Shown piece after piece: positions 1 to 12,317 of a DNA stretch of 64,000 nucleotides (its first letter is position 1; every line of letters begins with the position of its first letter). Location: contig OZ038480.1 of assembly GCA_964036315.1 (NCBI GenBank), positions 15,753,155 through 15,817,154 on the forward strand. The letters are read 5' to 3'. Under the pieces are notes generated by a model that saw only the letters and a list, made by a program, of their open reading frames with translations, was not told where the DNA came from and did not search any database. The stretch is from Acanthosepion esculentum. Lineage: Eukaryota; Mollusca; Cephalopoda; Sepiida; Sepiidae. The position numbers were made by a program, and so were the translations under genes.

Positions 1-327
1 TCTTTAGCTATGCAAATTTTCACATCCTTTTCAGTAGAATTTATCTCACTTCCTAGGTATGTAAAAGATTTGACATATTTTATTGATTCACCTGAGAGTT
101 TGTATTGAGCCTTGTTGGTTGAAGGCCTATGAATTCAGTTTTAGACATAGTCCAACATCATTGGCAGTGTTTTCTAGATGATGTAGGAGTACTGTGGCAT
201 TGGTAATGGTGTCTGCAGGGTTATCTGCATAGTCAATATCTGTCAGCTTTCTTGCAGAATATTGACTTGAGTGTCTTGGTGATAAAGTAAAACCTAAATG
301 ATGATGTGTGTTGATGGAAGTTCTCAA
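1..327 (-). pseudogene. Non-LTR retrotransposon reverse transcriptase fragment, cut by the window edge
   Basis: This is the fingers/palm part of a LINE reverse transcriptase, the enzyme that copies the element's RNA at a nicked target. Reading leftward, 327-127 holds LTDIDYADNPADT followed by an ATVLLHHLENTANDVGL stretch, which is the RT block around the YADD box. After a frameshift near 92-127, positions 92-1 encode KSFTYLGSEINSTEKDVK, the block that normally follows in RTE-like elements. The catalytic YADD reads YADN, so the second metal-binding Asp is lost. The rest of the element lies off the left edge. The LINE class is clear. The exact clade is a guess (RTE-like). Confidence 0.8.
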
Positions 328-1384
328 TATATAATCAAGGATGGAAAATAATTTAACTGAATTTGGAGTTTAACCAAAAGTAGGAATGTTCAGCTGTCAT
401 GCCATCATCTGAAACCTACTTAAAGGATAAATTCAATCTATACTTAACTAATTTTTAAAAATTTATTTATTGATAATTTTGTATATGTTCTTAATTCAGA
501 AAAATATCAGTTTCCAGAAGCAATTGAAAAAGGACTTCATCCATTTTGTAGCAAAAATCACAGCTATCAGATCAAGAGAGAAAATCAAATCAATTTAAAT
601 TGTTTTAAATTTTGTATGTTTTTTTTTCATGATTTTTCCCTACCTTAATTTCTTTTATGTGTACAATAATCTGTCTTACAAAAAAAGATAACAGCTTGGC
701 CACCTGCCTCATAAGTGAAATAGTTATATATTTATTTATTGGGGAATGAGGTTAACCATCATAAAAAGCCAAACTTTCAAAATGTTTATTATTTTTTCAT
801 CATACAAGGCCTACCCATTGAAAAGATGGGTGTATTGCAACATTTATCACTCTGTACAGAAGTAAATATTATTACTCGTGCACTTGCTATTGTAATTGAG
901 TCCAGGTAAAAGGCCACAATGCCAAAGATGGTTTTCAAGGCATGCAAGCCATTCCCCACTTTGAATACAATATCTCTTGCACTGTTCTTGTCCATTTGTG
1001 CTATGACTGTGCTAGACTAAGCAAAGTAAATACCAAAGGAAGCTGGCTCACCATTCCCAGTTGGAAGACTGGTGCTACACAGTCTTCATAATTAGATTTA
1101 CTCCTAACTAACATTGGGTTGTACTATGATTAGTAAGTATCAAGACACTTAACAACTTTAAGTTTTAGCTTAGATCAAGTTCTTGATAAGTTCAAGATCT
1201 TATTTCTTTCTATAAAGTAGGAATGCTTAATAAAATTAATAATTTAGAACATATTGATAGAGTGGATATTTACAAGATGCTAAAAAGTCTTTCACCACAA
1301 CAATTTCTTAATATCAGTATTCTAATATTTCGTTGTGAAATACTGATTTTGGAAAGTGGGTTGGGCCAAGAATTCCATACCTCT
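328..1384. other. A+T-rich stretch without a supported gene
   Basis: The only notable frame is a 68-codon minus-strand ORF at 789-995. It has no recognised motif and a length expected by chance in this composition. No inverted or tandem repeat was seen. Confidence 0.5.
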
Positions 1385-1700
1385 TGTAGTCTGGCATAGG
1401 GGCATAATAGTTGAGTACCTAATAAAGCTAAAGCTCACAAGCAATGGTTTGAGAGATCAAGCGTTTGCAAAAGATTACTCACAGTAAAGCACCCTTATCA
1501 GTCAAGTACAGAGGTACAATATTGGAACAGCCACAGAAGACCAAATTCTCTAAATTAGTAACTAAACTATAAGATGAGCTTGACAATCATCATTTTATGG
1601 CAGGTTTCTGTTAACATTTAGCTTAGTCTGCCACATGGGCACAATAGTTGAGCACTCAGAGAGGATCAAAAGCATTACATTAGCAAGTAGTTTGTGAAAC
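1385..1700 (+). repeat. Two diverged direct copies of a ~70-bp segment
   Basis: Positions 1388-1455 and 1624-1695 both run from TAGTCTG through a shared GGGCA..AATAGTTGAG motif to an A-rich end with an AGCAA..GTTTG motif. They are about 235 bases apart in the same orientation. The function is unknown; this is a local duplication or two insertions of one short repeat. Confidence 0.45.
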
Positions 1701-1715
1701 TAGTTCATTAACCAT

Positions 1716-1717
<2 letters not shown>

Positions 1718-1753
<36 letters not shown>
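1718..1753. repeat. (TA)n microsatellite
   Basis: A pure TA dinucleotide run of about 18 units. Confidence 0.95.
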
Positions 1754-1756
<3 letters not shown>

Positions 1757-2704
1757 ACATCTGTTACGCCCACTGATTTCATTTTATGACATTTCAAGAA
1801 ATTCTTTTTTGCATTAATGTTTATATTATTAAAAAGGACAAGTCCTTGAAGAATTTAAATTATCAAAACTTTATGGTCAAATAGGACTCCCAATTATAGA
1901 AAATCTGCCTTGAATCATAAAATAAAAAATGCAATAAAACTAAGACATTATATAATTAGAAGAGCTTTTGATTGTTTTTATAAAGAAAATGTGCTGCCTT
2001 AAAGAATCATTTTCATTAGAATAATTTATAAACTTTTAAAATTCTATATTAATTTGTAGTGGCAAAGTGATATTCTTATTAAAGTAAAACTATATTTACT
2101 AATCATAAATGGAAAAGCTTGCTGCAATTCAGTATTTTAAAAAGAATTTTGAATTTGTTTTTTATGTCAATTTTTGTAAATATGGACACCTATACATGAC
2201 ATTATCAGAACATAATACAGGTATGTATATTAAATTTAAAATTTATTGGTAATTTTCTAACATTTCCTCAACAAGCATCTTAATAAGTAAGGCTATAATG
2301 CCAGTGTACCTAAAATTCAATAAAATATTAGAATACTTAAAATATTAAAAAATTTTAAGACTCATGAGTTGTTATTATATAAAAAAGGCATTCACATTGT
2401 ATGTGTCATGTAATTGTTTTTTCAGTTGTGTCCTCTTCAGTTAAATTTTCTAAACATCAGGCTGCCAATAAATCAACACATCAGAAAAAACACCTATCTC
2501 CATGTTAAAAAATGCTTTTCTGCAATATTTAAAACTAATATTTGTTTTAGTTCAGATTAATTAAATTTTAAGTATCTAATTTTCATCAAATAACATTCCA
2601 GAAAAGTATATTTTATTTTTGAAAGATTTAATAAAGGGAATTATTTTGTTTTAACAGATCTGTCAATATGAACAAATTTATAGATTTTTCTTAAATCATT
2701 TCAC

Positions 2705-3130
2705 ACTAAGTAAGGCAATAAAGCAACTAAGATGCAAGAGGTTACTATGTGTGAAAGTATGGGAAAAAGTAAAACGTTATTAAGGAGAGAGAGAACAATC
2801 GAAGAACAGGAATCAAGATAAAAGATAATGATTGATATTGCATTTAAATTTTTAAGGATCAAAGTTGACTGGGAGCAAGAAACTGGAAGAGATTTTCAAG
2901 AAATGCGAGAGATGAATCTGTTAGTATAGAAATTACGGTAATATCTAAACATTTCAAGTGTAAAACAACTTAGCTGCCAATCTAGTACTGTATTTAAATT
3001 TGTAAAGTCAAGGTACCAAAGAGGAAAGCTTACCAGAACAATTACAATGAAAATATTTATGGAAAAAATGCAAGAAAGCTACATTACGACAGTGGGAATG
3101 TGACAGAAGCCAAAACACCAGATAAGTAGA
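2705..3130 (-). pseudogene. LINE 3' end (C-terminal RT/tail region), decayed
   Basis: On the minus strand this aligns by eye with the 3' ends at 36845-37320, 41490-41830 and 55735-56150. It starts at the shared 'SNPLxLSGFxALLxxxx' end near 2705-2745. It then passes through the block that corresponds to the LWNSLP region and ends in the A+T-rich block corresponding to the YFHGNCSDEL region near 3030-3130. Stops and frameshifts are frequent. It represents a 5'-truncated LINE of the same family as the long copy at 41470-44290. Confidence 0.65.
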
Positions 3131-3585
3131 TATTTACTAAGTAGAAAAGAAAAAAAAAAAAAAAAAAAAAGATTCCAATCAATTTAAATTTGGTTTGAAA
3201 TACAAAGTTTTTGGTTATTGGAAATATTAAATTTAATCTACAGGCTTGAAATTAAAACTAAATTCAAATATAAATATTTAAACAAATGAGTCTAAACAAT
3301 TCTTGGAATGATAATGATTCTTCTGAATTTGGTACAATTAACAAAGTTGGCAATTTACTATAAAGACAGTTACCACTGCTGACTCATGCAATTTAGCAAT
3401 ATGATATCTGTTTGCATTTAAAATGTTCCTATTGCATGTGTTTACTTTCTTTGCTTTTCAGCAACCAGCTTTAACACGACAAATTAATGAATATAAGCTG
3501 TGGACCAATTAACAGATATTTCTAATATGAGCCTTTCATAATATAATGCACCAAATTAAAAAGAGAGCTCGACCTGCTGCTATGG

Positions 3586-3912
3586 CAGTGATTCTCAATC
3601 ACCATGCTGCGACACACTAGTAGGCTGCACAATCTTCATAAGTATGCTGCAAAATATTGTCATGGCATACACGTGGGTGGGTGGGTGTGTGTGTGTGTGT
3701 GGGTGTGTAACAGTAGTAATGGTTTCATACTAAATAAGCTGCACAAATAGTTGAATAGAAACATTGAAATAAAGTTCATATTTGTGTGTATTTTTGTAAA
3801 ATACAGTTTTATTTCATAACATTTAAATGTATACCCTTTAAAAATTTCGTTATGTGTGCAATAATATTTTCATTTGATCCTAGGTGTGCTGTTGCTTAAA
3901 AAGGTTTTAACA
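3586..3912 (+). mobile_element. Non-autonomous hAT-like element
   Basis: The left end at 3586 reads CAGTGATTCTCAATC, close to the familiar hAT end CAGTGGTTCTCAACC. It is followed by GCGACACACTAGTAGGC. The right end (about 3878-3912) has CTAGGTGTGCTGTTGC then AAAAAGGTTTTAAC, an imperfect inverted version of the left end. There is no coding capacity inside, and a (TG)n run lies at 3680-3700. The right terminal CACTG is not preserved, so the exact end and target duplication are unsure. Confidence 0.5.
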
Positions 3913-4037
3913 AGGAAACATGGTGGTATGGTAATGCTAGAGTTTGTTTTCTTTTTTTAAAGAGCTGCTAAGCACAAAAGTTTAAATATATCATATCAGT
4001 GTATATCAGGAGTCCAGTAACCCATTAGCCATAGGAG

Positions 4038-4040
<3 letters not shown>

Positions 4041-4084
<44 letters not shown>
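4041..4084. repeat. (TA)n microsatellite
   Basis: About 22 TA units next to the 3' side of a minus-strand SINE. Confidence 0.95.
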
Positions 4085-4085
<1 letters not shown>

Positions 4086-4445
4086 CAACTAGAGCAGCAG
4101 TGGGTGTGTCTAGGATAAGATAGCTTGAGAGAGCCCATCTCTCTTCAGACAGGTTTTGAATTCAGTTGTTTTTCTCCTAGTCTGGTTGCCATAACAAGGT
4201 TAAAGAGCCTAGTCAGCCCTATTATATACAGTGGTTTGAATTCAGCAGTTTTCTTCTAAACTGGATTCCAGCCAATGCAAAAAGTCCCGTTTGTCCTACT
4301 GTTTAACCCATAGCTGAAGGAAGATGGATTCATACCTTTTCCAAGGGCATTAGTATAAAAATGAAATAAACAGAGGTAGAATTTGAACTTGACATTCAGA
4401 TTCCACTTTCCACACCAATAACTGTTACACTACCTGTACAGTGTA
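4086..4445 (-). mobile_element. tRNA-derived SINE (family 1), with duplicated tail
   Basis: Read on the minus strand, a tRNA-like head (about 4445-4370) contains a B-box-like AAGTTCAAATTC. It is followed by the family core (CCCTTGGAAAAGGTATGAATC) and CAGCTATGGGTTAAAC. The same core recurs at 8235-8575, 10435-10745, 22980-23112 and 37567-37805. The distal block with the GAATTCAAA motif appears twice (about 4151-4210 and 4230-4275), so the tail was partly duplicated. Such elements are transcribed by RNA polymerase III and moved by LINE enzymes. Confidence 0.75.
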
Positions 4446-5881
4446 TGACTGATTAAATGAGGTAACTATATAGATTATTTTTAATGTCAACAGAAATATG
4501 TTTGAAACAATAATCCTCAAATATTATTGACCTCCTTAAGCAAATAATCCATACAATGAAAGTCATAAAATGGATTGCATTAGCTCAGCCTGTTTTTCAT
4601 TAGTCAAGTTTGACTGATTGACTGACTGAGAGATAGATAAGTATCTACGAAGTAAATAAGGCTGTCAGCTAAATTAAGCCCCAAAATGTTTTCTTTTATT
4701 TGAGTCTTTTTTCTAAGTTAATGCATAGCTTTGTTTTCATTAAGACTGTATAGTCCTGTTGGAATAAGTATACTAGACAATCCAACATTTAAAAAAAAAA
4801 AAAAAAATTGATTGTTAATGATTAAAGGATTAATGATGTAGAAAAGTCTTGGAAAGAATCATAAGCAAATTTGGAGAGTTTTACTTCTTCAGGTAATGAC
4901 TTTATCAGATCGAATGTCTTTCCTTGTAGAGGGACAAACTAAGAGTAAGTAAATCCTCTTCATTGAAGTTTCTGAATATCTTTTATCAAATATGGCCTGA
5001 ACATATCCAATATGATTCCAGTCAGGAGATTGGCATTGCTATGACAGTTTTCTGCTGTTTTTTCCCAAATCTTTATCAGAAAAAAAAATGGGCAGGTATT
5101 TTATTGAACTTATATTTCCCATCTTTGCAAAAAAAAAGAGCTTCAAATTACTTCCTATGTTATAAACAAAACCCCACTATGTTTGATTGTAGGCTGTAGG
5201 CAGTTCAAACAAAATTTTGGGTGAGGCAATTTCCAGGCCCATACTCATATGCTGCTGAAAAATGAAGTAAATTAGTAACTTGCCTATAAAGTTATTTTAC
5301 TAAAATTTGACATTCACTTATGCTATAAAACTAAATTCAAAACCAACATAAAGAGAGTTGGGTTCCATTGGGCTATCTTGTCTGGAAACATCACTGCTAC
5401 TGCAGTACATATGGTGCCCACTAAGACCCTAAATCCAAATGGGTTACAGGCCTCATGATTGTGATGTGGAATAATGCTTGTGAGGAATATGCAGTGCAGT
5501 ATTTCTAGCAATGGGCACAACCACAACAGATGTTGCTCTACCAATTCTGACTAAAGCAAAACTTCACAGGTGTAGATCAATGGTCTTTCAAAGCTAACAG
5601 ATGCCATATTTTAAAAATTTGTATACACATGTTTCATTGAATATGATGGATAAGGAAAATTTTGTAAGTTTCTTTTTTTTCTTTTTTTATTACTATTAGT
5701 TTTTTTTCAAGCATCCTTACAGCTAATGTTTTATGCAGACTAAGAATGCATACAAAACTGTGTGGGGACAATAATTACTAGGGATAGTTTCTACACATTC
5801 TTAGTTCCCATAAAAGAAAAACTAAATTTTCCTTGTCAGTCACATTCAATAAAACATGTATAAAATAAAGGTTTCTGCCTA

Positions 5882-5884
<3 letters not shown>
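4446..5884. other. A+T-rich stretch without a supported gene
   Basis: It contains a poly(A) run at about 4791-4807. A fragment at 5620-5700 (ACATGTTTCATTGAATATGA and a T-rich tract) resembles the repeat at 16110-16200. The ORFs at 4963-5199 and 5323-5544 have no recognisable features. Confidence 0.45.

Positions 5885-5939
<55 letters not shown>
5885..5939. repeat. Compound (TA)n(CA)n microsatellite
   Basis: A TA run (5885-5917) passes directly into a CA run (5917-5939). Confidence 0.95.
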
Positions 5940-6109
5940 GTCTAATCATAACGTATTGAGACTGTTGCTATGGTAACTGAGCTAAAGTATGAAAATTGAA
6001 GCTACTTGGTACAGATTGATCTTCAGCTCTGTTGCACATACACACTATGTTGCAACGTTCTTGCTCACTTCCATTGTTTATAGCAGTGCTTTGAAGGAGA
6101 GGGTGTAGA

Positions 6110-6411
6110 GTGTGGTCATCTCACCACACCAGAGGTTCCATCAGTCCATGGCTTATGCAGCAGTTTTTGGCCAAGTACAACATTCCCAATGTTTGACAAC
6201 AAGCATATTCCCCCGATCATGCCCTCTGCAACTTTCCCTCTTCAAAAATCAAATCCCACTTGAAAGGAACAAGATTCCAAGACATCAAGGAAATCCAAGA
6301 GAATGAAACAAGGCAGCTGCTCAATAACCCCAAAAAGGAGTTCCATGAATGCTTCCATGAATGCTGGATAAAGTGTGTGGCTTCAGAAGAGGACTACTTC
6401 AAAGGAGATTA
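6110..6411 (+). pseudogene. Mariner-like transposase, C-terminal fragment
   Basis: Translated on the plus strand with at least one frameshift, this shows the C-terminal third of a mariner transposase. A QQFLAKYNIPNV segment is followed by YSPDHAL, the place of the usual YSPDLAPCD catalytic block. SHLKGTRFQDIKEIQENET comes next, then a block ending VASEEDYFKGD with a stop at 6409-6411. That ending is typical of the family. In the PD motif the third catalytic Asp region reads DHALC, so catalysis is probably lost. The N-terminal two thirds and the inverted ends were not found. It cannot be active. Confidence 0.8.
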
Positions 6412-6652
6412 GATGCAGTGTTGTAGCTTTCTTTTTATAGGACTAGTCCAGATTCTTTTTGATCCAACTTCGTATACACACACAAGTTTGATTGAAAACA
6501 ACTGACAAAGCACATTGATTAAGCTTTTTATTGATTTTTTTTTTGCATTTGTACAAGTGATTTCTTTTCTGGACATAGAATGTTGACATGATCTGTAGGT
6601 CTGAGGTGTTTTCAGCTAATTTATTAGACATTGTCAAAGATGTTTTTTGTTA

Positions 6653-6905
6653 TGTGTGTGTGTGTGTGTGTGTTTTTAATTCCCAAGTATGTCATGGCCA
6701 CATTCATAGTATTGAGTTGGCTTCTTTTTATTATCAATGCTTCCATTATTTTTAACTGTTTTTTTATATGCGGATGAGTCTATTACATTCATATTTTCCA
6801 CAAGCAATTTACAGAGAGGTTGGTAGGTCTGTGTATATTTAAATGGGTCCTAATTGAGTTAGGATCCAGGAGATGCAAAGTAAGTGTCCTTGATAAGCAT
6901 ATAGT
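6653..6905 (+). repeat. Dispersed repeat headed by (TG)n, copy 1
   Basis: After a (TG)n run (6653-6673), the block includes TTGGCTTCTTTTTATTATCA, an ACATTCATATTTTCCACAAG motif and a GGTCCTAATTGAG motif. The same order, also after (TG)n, occurs at 16069-16380. No coding potential was seen. It may be a short interspersed element or LINE tail whose end is a microsatellite. Confidence 0.6.
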
Positions 6906-8021
6906 TGTATGTCTAGAAAATAAATCACTTGTATGAATGCAAGAAAAATTTAATAAAAGGCTTCATGGTAGTACCTTGTCATTTGTCTTCAATGAAACTT
7001 TTATAAAAGAGACATTGCTTCCCAAAATACACAAGTGTATGTGTGTAATATAACAGAAAATAATTTCGTCCAGTAAGTTGACTGTTATATGTTTATCACT
7101 TTTTGAAAAATGACATTGTAGCCAACTAGACTTCATTCAACAAAAATAATATATTACTATACCTGTGCAGGTGTGTTTTTCATTTTTAATTAATTCTTTC
7201 TTTGCTTTCATGTCAAACATTTCTAATTTAAGAATTTATTTGCCCTGGAAAATAATCTGAAAATGCATAAATTCTGCATTGCCAGGTTCTACAACAGCTG
7301 CTACTCTTTGCTGCAAAACAAATAAGCCACCATTAAACAACAACAACAACAACAGAATATATTGAATAACAAGCAAAGCAACAAGGGTGAACCAAAATGT
7401 CAGGTGCACCATCTGTTACGAGTTGAGATGCATTATCGTAAAACTGAAGATTTTAAGTCTTGGGAAACAAAAATATTTCAAGTTTAGAGTCATCACTCCT
7501 CAGATTTATCAGTTCTAATAAAAAAAATTTTGTTTTTAATTATAGATCCCCATAATACACCACATTTGCTTGTACTAAGCCTCTGTTAATACTATCAGGT
7601 GTTTAAAAATCCCCTTAAATATTTTTCCTTAATATTTAGCAAATGTCAAGTCAAATTTTCATGATCAGCCAAGTAGCTTTCTGATTAGGAGTTTCTGGCT
7701 TCAGTCATAATATTTATGTGACTTACAAGTAGTTTTATTTGTTTTTAACGTTTAAAAATTCATTTTTTGAATTCTGAGCTTTTAATAAGATTTTTCAAAA
7801 TAAAATTTCCTTTTTATTTATCCAATAAAAAACAGAAAAACTAGTATATAATGATAAAATTTCAAACTAAATAATGTATCTATAATTTAAATGGGGAGTT
7901 TGAAAACCCTATGGTACTACTAATGTTATGACGATGTCCCACAATATTTACTGAGAGTTAATTAACACCACCACCAAAAACACATGCTCCAAATTTACTA
8001 AATGCAATACACACATATGCA
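6906..8021. other. A+T-rich stretch without a supported gene
   Basis: Only a short (CAA)n run (about 7338-7353) and scattered A/T runs are visible. Confidence 0.45.
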
Positions 8022-8049
8022 CTCACACACACACACACACACACACACA
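8022..8049. repeat. (CA)n microsatellite
   Basis: About 14 AC units. Confidence 0.95.
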
Positions 8050-8234
8050 AAATTAATACTTAAACATTCAGGTAATTATTATGTATGAACTGGATGTAGT
8101 ATGAATTTCAGTCACTACCTTTTGTGATCTGGTGTCTTGACTGACAAAGAGATGACTTTGAAGGAAACAGTGGAAACTAAGTTACAGTATGTCATTTTGT
8201 TTTTTTACCATGGTCAAATTCCTCAAATGTCTCT

Positions 8235-8575
8235 GTTATAATCTATGTATATAAAAATGACTTGTAGGTGATTTAATGGATAGCAGCTTCAAATGAGAAA
8301 TCAGAGAGATGAGTTCAAATTCCAGTTGAGTTCATTAACTTCAAATGCTATTATCCTTAGGAAAGGTATTAATCCATCTCTTCCCCCTCCAGCTATGGGT
8401 TAAATAATAGGACAGACAGGGCTCTTTAGTCTTGGTTGATAACAAGTCTAGAGGAAGGACAACTCTGAATTCAAAACTGGTTTGGCATAAGGTTAGTAAC
8501 TCCATTCAGTAAAAACCTACAACTTGCTATGGAAACTACAGTAGCATGCTAAGAGCTGTGACCCCGTACTCCTCA
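8235..8575 (+). mobile_element. tRNA-derived SINE (family 1)
   Basis: The head at about 8262-8330 carries an A-box-like TAATGGATAGCAGC and a B-box-like GAGTTCAAATTCCAG. The central domain follows (CCTTAGGAAAGGTATTAATC, then CAGCTATGGGTTAAATAATA), then the CTTGGTTGATAACAAGTCTA block and a 3' block with CTTGCTATGGAAAC. This is one of the best-preserved copies in the window and a good reference for the others. Confidence 0.8.
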
Positions 8576-10239
8576 GAGTTTGCAGGACTTGAGTGAATAA
8601 GTGATATATGTAAATATAATTCAGAACCAATTGAAAGTGGTGCCAACCCTTGATCTATAACAAACTCTTTTAAATTCTGAATCATAATGTTTAGAAAACT
8701 GAAGATAAGAATAGACAATTGTAAAAACAAAAACACATGCCAAGTTCTCTGTATTACAGTTACACTCTAAAAGGCAATGTAATTTTAATTACAAAAGCTC
8801 TCTTTACAATTGACATGCTATTCAAATTCATTATATCAAAGTCTTTATTTTATTTTTATTTTTTACAATGATGTTCACCCTATAGAAGGCCCAAGAGCCA
8901 CTCAAGATAGAGGGTTACAAAGTAAGAGGCACCACTTCAAACAAGGAGATAATACCACCAAGATACAAGGGTCCACTGAAAGTGAAAGAGAAGGAAAAAA
9001 AACTTTAGAGAGAACTGGAAACCCAATCCTAAACAGGAAACAAGGGATAAACCTCTACTCCTGTTCAAAAGACATGAAAGGAATGTGAACCAGATGATAG
9101 ATGAACCTATCTACTCCTTTTAGAAATAGATAACAAGAGATTCATGGAGAAACAATGGATATTTATATGGGTATCAATATGACAGAGTAAACAGGAATTA
9201 AAACAAGTTAAAAATGATACTGCACATAACATTAAAAAATGTCATTAACATATCAAATATTGTTCAAATCTATTCTTTGTATATTTGTTATTAATATAAC
9301 ATTTTGATCAAACTATTCTTCAGCCCTCATCAGGTGCGATTTGTAAGGAAAACGAAATCTACAGAGCACATATACCAAGAAGAGATTTGAGTCTCCAAAT
9401 AATGTGGCATAAGTGAAAACGGTGTCAGGCATTTTTGCATCAAACTTAGGTAGTGGTAAATAGAATTTGATTCTAACACATAGAATATATTTGATAGACA
9501 GTGCAATCATAAAATGAATGAATTTGCATTTTCTTTTCATGTTTACAAAAGTGAAAATAACTACTGACATGCAGCAAATTAATTTTGACGTACAAACGAT
9601 TAAAGTAGAAAACAAAATCAGAGATGAATGGCCATAGCCGTACAGAGAATTCATATACAAGACATCATTTTATATATAGTGAAAATCTTTTATGCCTAAC
9701 AAAAACACAAATTACTAAAATGTAACATATTTAAAAGACAAGCTGATTCTTGTAAAGAAAGTGCTAAATATCAAAAATAGAGCAAAAATAGTCAAGATAA
9801 GGAAAGGTTTAAAAGACTTATCTTAGGACCAACGTCAAGTTTCACAGACACACTATACAGATCATATAAATCTATTGAACTCATTAGAAATATGGTATCT
9901 CCTAATTCAATAGATTTATCAGATCCCAAGGAGCAGTGTGTGAAATAAACTTGAAATAAATTCAAAGTCTCTTGAACTTTTCTTTGTGTGTGTGTGTGTG
10001 TGCTTATGAGATAATGAATAGATAAAGAATTTACTGTGAAGTAAACAATACACATCAGTAGAGTTCTCAAATAATTTCTTTCCTATTATATTTATAGTTC
10101 TTTCTATTCGCACAAAACATTTTTACGTTTCAGAAGGATAAAAAAAATTTGGCTTTGAATATCATGAAGATCAACTTTTGCAGTCTTTCTCAAACTATTC
10201 AGACTCATACTATCACCTTTGTTGTTTCCTTCATACCAT
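8576..10239. other. A+T-rich stretch without a supported gene
   Basis: The 115-codon minus-strand ORF at 9313-9660 is hydrophobic, but its length is within what this composition gives by chance in 64 kb. A 92-codon plus-strand ORF at 8810-9088 also lacks any recognised motif. A (TG)n run lies at about 9983-10001. Confidence 0.4.
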
Positions 10240-10300
10240 TTTGGCTATGGTCTTCTTCAGGGGTTGTATCTGATGAAGACCAAATAACATATCAACTAAA
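10240..10300. repeat. Short palindrome
   Basis: GGTCTTCTTCAG and TGATGAAGACC form a hairpin around a ~10-base loop. A related hairpin is at 12945-13015. Confidence 0.5.
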
Positions 10301-10434
10301 ATGTGACAGAAGCAACTAAGATAAATATACTAGTTGGAATAATTTTTGAAATCATCAAAATTCTTCAACACTATGAGCAGAAACTATTAATCTATTCACT
10401 GCTAAATATGCCTTTTTAATTTTATAATTACTGC

Positions 10435-10745
10435 ATTGAATGTGCTTGTAGTGTAATAGCTAGCAGCTTGGAAAGAGAAATTGACTAGCAGGTATAATTA
10501 CAGCTGAGTTTGTTGCATTCACTTTCACACAAGTACCCTGGGGAAAACGCATGAACCTATCTTTTCCCCTCCTTCCCCAAATGAGTTAAATGGCACAGCA
10601 GACTGACATCTCCAAACTTGGTTGGCAACCAATCTAGGAGACTGACAATTCAAAACTCAAACCCTTAAAACGTACGTACTATAGAAACTACAGCAGCAAT
10701 ACCTAATGTTGTGTGGTGGTGCTCCTATTCTCTACAGAAGAGTTT
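10435..10745 (+). mobile_element. tRNA-derived SINE (family 1)
   Basis: The head has GTAGTGTAATAGCTAGCAGC (A-box-like). The B box is degraded (GGTATAATTACAGC). The core GGGGAAAACGCATGAACC, the GTTGGCAACCAATCTAGGAG block and a 3' block ending near ACTATAGAAACTACAGCAG match the copy at 8235-8575. Confidence 0.78.
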
Positions 10746-12317
10746 AAAGAAATCATAGAGAGAGGGGGGGAGAGAATTCCTTTATCGGGTTAACCTCATA
10801 AAAAAAAGCAATAAAAAAAAATAAAAATCTTATTTTCATACAAATTAACTAATCTGTAAAGCAGACTATTTAATAAATGAAATCTATAAATGTTAAACTA
10901 TTTTAATAATATAAAATAGAAATGAAAATCAGTTTCAGAAAGATATACACAGGTCCCAAAAGTTTCAAAACCAAGAGTCACAGGTCAAAAAAGATTATTA
11001 ACTATCATATCATCCAATTTCTTTCGAGTTCATGTTGTCAGCCTCTCAAAAGCAGGAGTTCAAAACACCCACGATAAAAATGAGCATATATTGTCAAGCT
11101 ATGAAAGGGCTTGAAATAAGATCAGGGTTTTTTAACCATTGTCAGCAGAGAAAACATGCAATACATAGGCACTACTGTTGGTAAGGTAAGTTGTAATTTT
11201 CTTCAGTGCAACGCCTTAGAATAGAGATCTTGTCATAAAGCTCAAACACTCACTTGTTGTCATATCATATCAACAAAGTAAATATGCAAATTTCTTTTGA
11301 TTGCACACAGACATGCTGCCAAGAATAACACATTATGAAAAAACAATTTAACTTGTTTGTGGCACTGAACTAGTAACTTGCTGACCTATGTTGTTCACAG
11401 CACCAAACAAGTTGATCCACAACAAGTATTTCTGTAAGTAAATATCTATGACATTGCAACATTTGCCCAGCCAGTCTGTTCGATGTTCGATCCCCCGCAG
11501 CTGACCATTGGATGGATCACTTTGTTTTGATTTAGATCCAAAGGCTGACGAGGATCAATTGGTCTGGACAAAATGAAGCCACAAGTCATAGGACAAATTG
11601 TAATAATGAAAATGTTTTATATAACATTTCTTGTACAGAGCTGGTAGTACAATATCAGTTTTTCAGGTAGAAATATATTCTTCATGCAGGAATATATCTG
11701 TCATGCAAAATTATTTCCCTCTTCAAATATTTCATGACACTTTGTTCATCGTGACTAAGGTGACAAGGTTTTTGGAAAACAGCTCAAAGTTGGAGGTCTT
11801 CTTCAGCAGCAGGAAGTCACATCAGTTTAGTGATGCAGTCATCCTCCACCTGGCGGCTTTTCCTCCTTGATCATTTCAATTCTCTGTTTATATGGACATC
11901 CATCCAAAACTGGCATGAGGCTTGATGTGTGTTGAGATTTCAGCCATTCCCTTAATCTCCAAAGAGGGAAATTAATTGCATGCCTAATTTTGGAGAAATC
12001 TCTTCTCCCAGGAGTGGTGATAGCAGAATATCAACCTACCCGCCAACTCATTTCTTCTCGTATTGGTGCCTCATACCAATAGTGGCCAAGGGGTGTAGGC
12101 AATTCCTCCACCTCGCTTGGGATTCCACTTAGACCCTTCACTTCTATGGTCACCTGACCAATCTCTAGTCTGTATGGGGCAGACAGGCATGGATTAGCTC
12201 CAATTATTAATTTTAATTAAGGTTCAAAATTTTCATCAACAAAATTCCTCAACCACTTCCACATTCATCAGCTGTTCCTCTGACAGCCTCTTCTTGTGGG
12301 GGTAGGGGCTTCTATCC
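10746..12317. other. Unassigned stretch with a locally GC-richer block
   Basis: The part at about 11460-12320 is noticeably richer in G+C than its surroundings and has several CCTCC/CCACC-rich patches. All six frames are broken there and no domain could be recognised. It could be a decayed repeat. Confidence 0.4.

Noticed and set aside
789..995. 68-codon minus-strand ORF
   Set aside because: No recognisable domain, and the length is expected by chance.
9313..9660. 115-codon minus-strand ORF with hydrophobic stretches
   Set aside because: In DNA this A+T-rich, stop codons occur roughly every 14 codons, and a rough estimate gives about two frames of this length by chance in six frames of 64 kb. 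There is no motif, splice site or conservation evidence.
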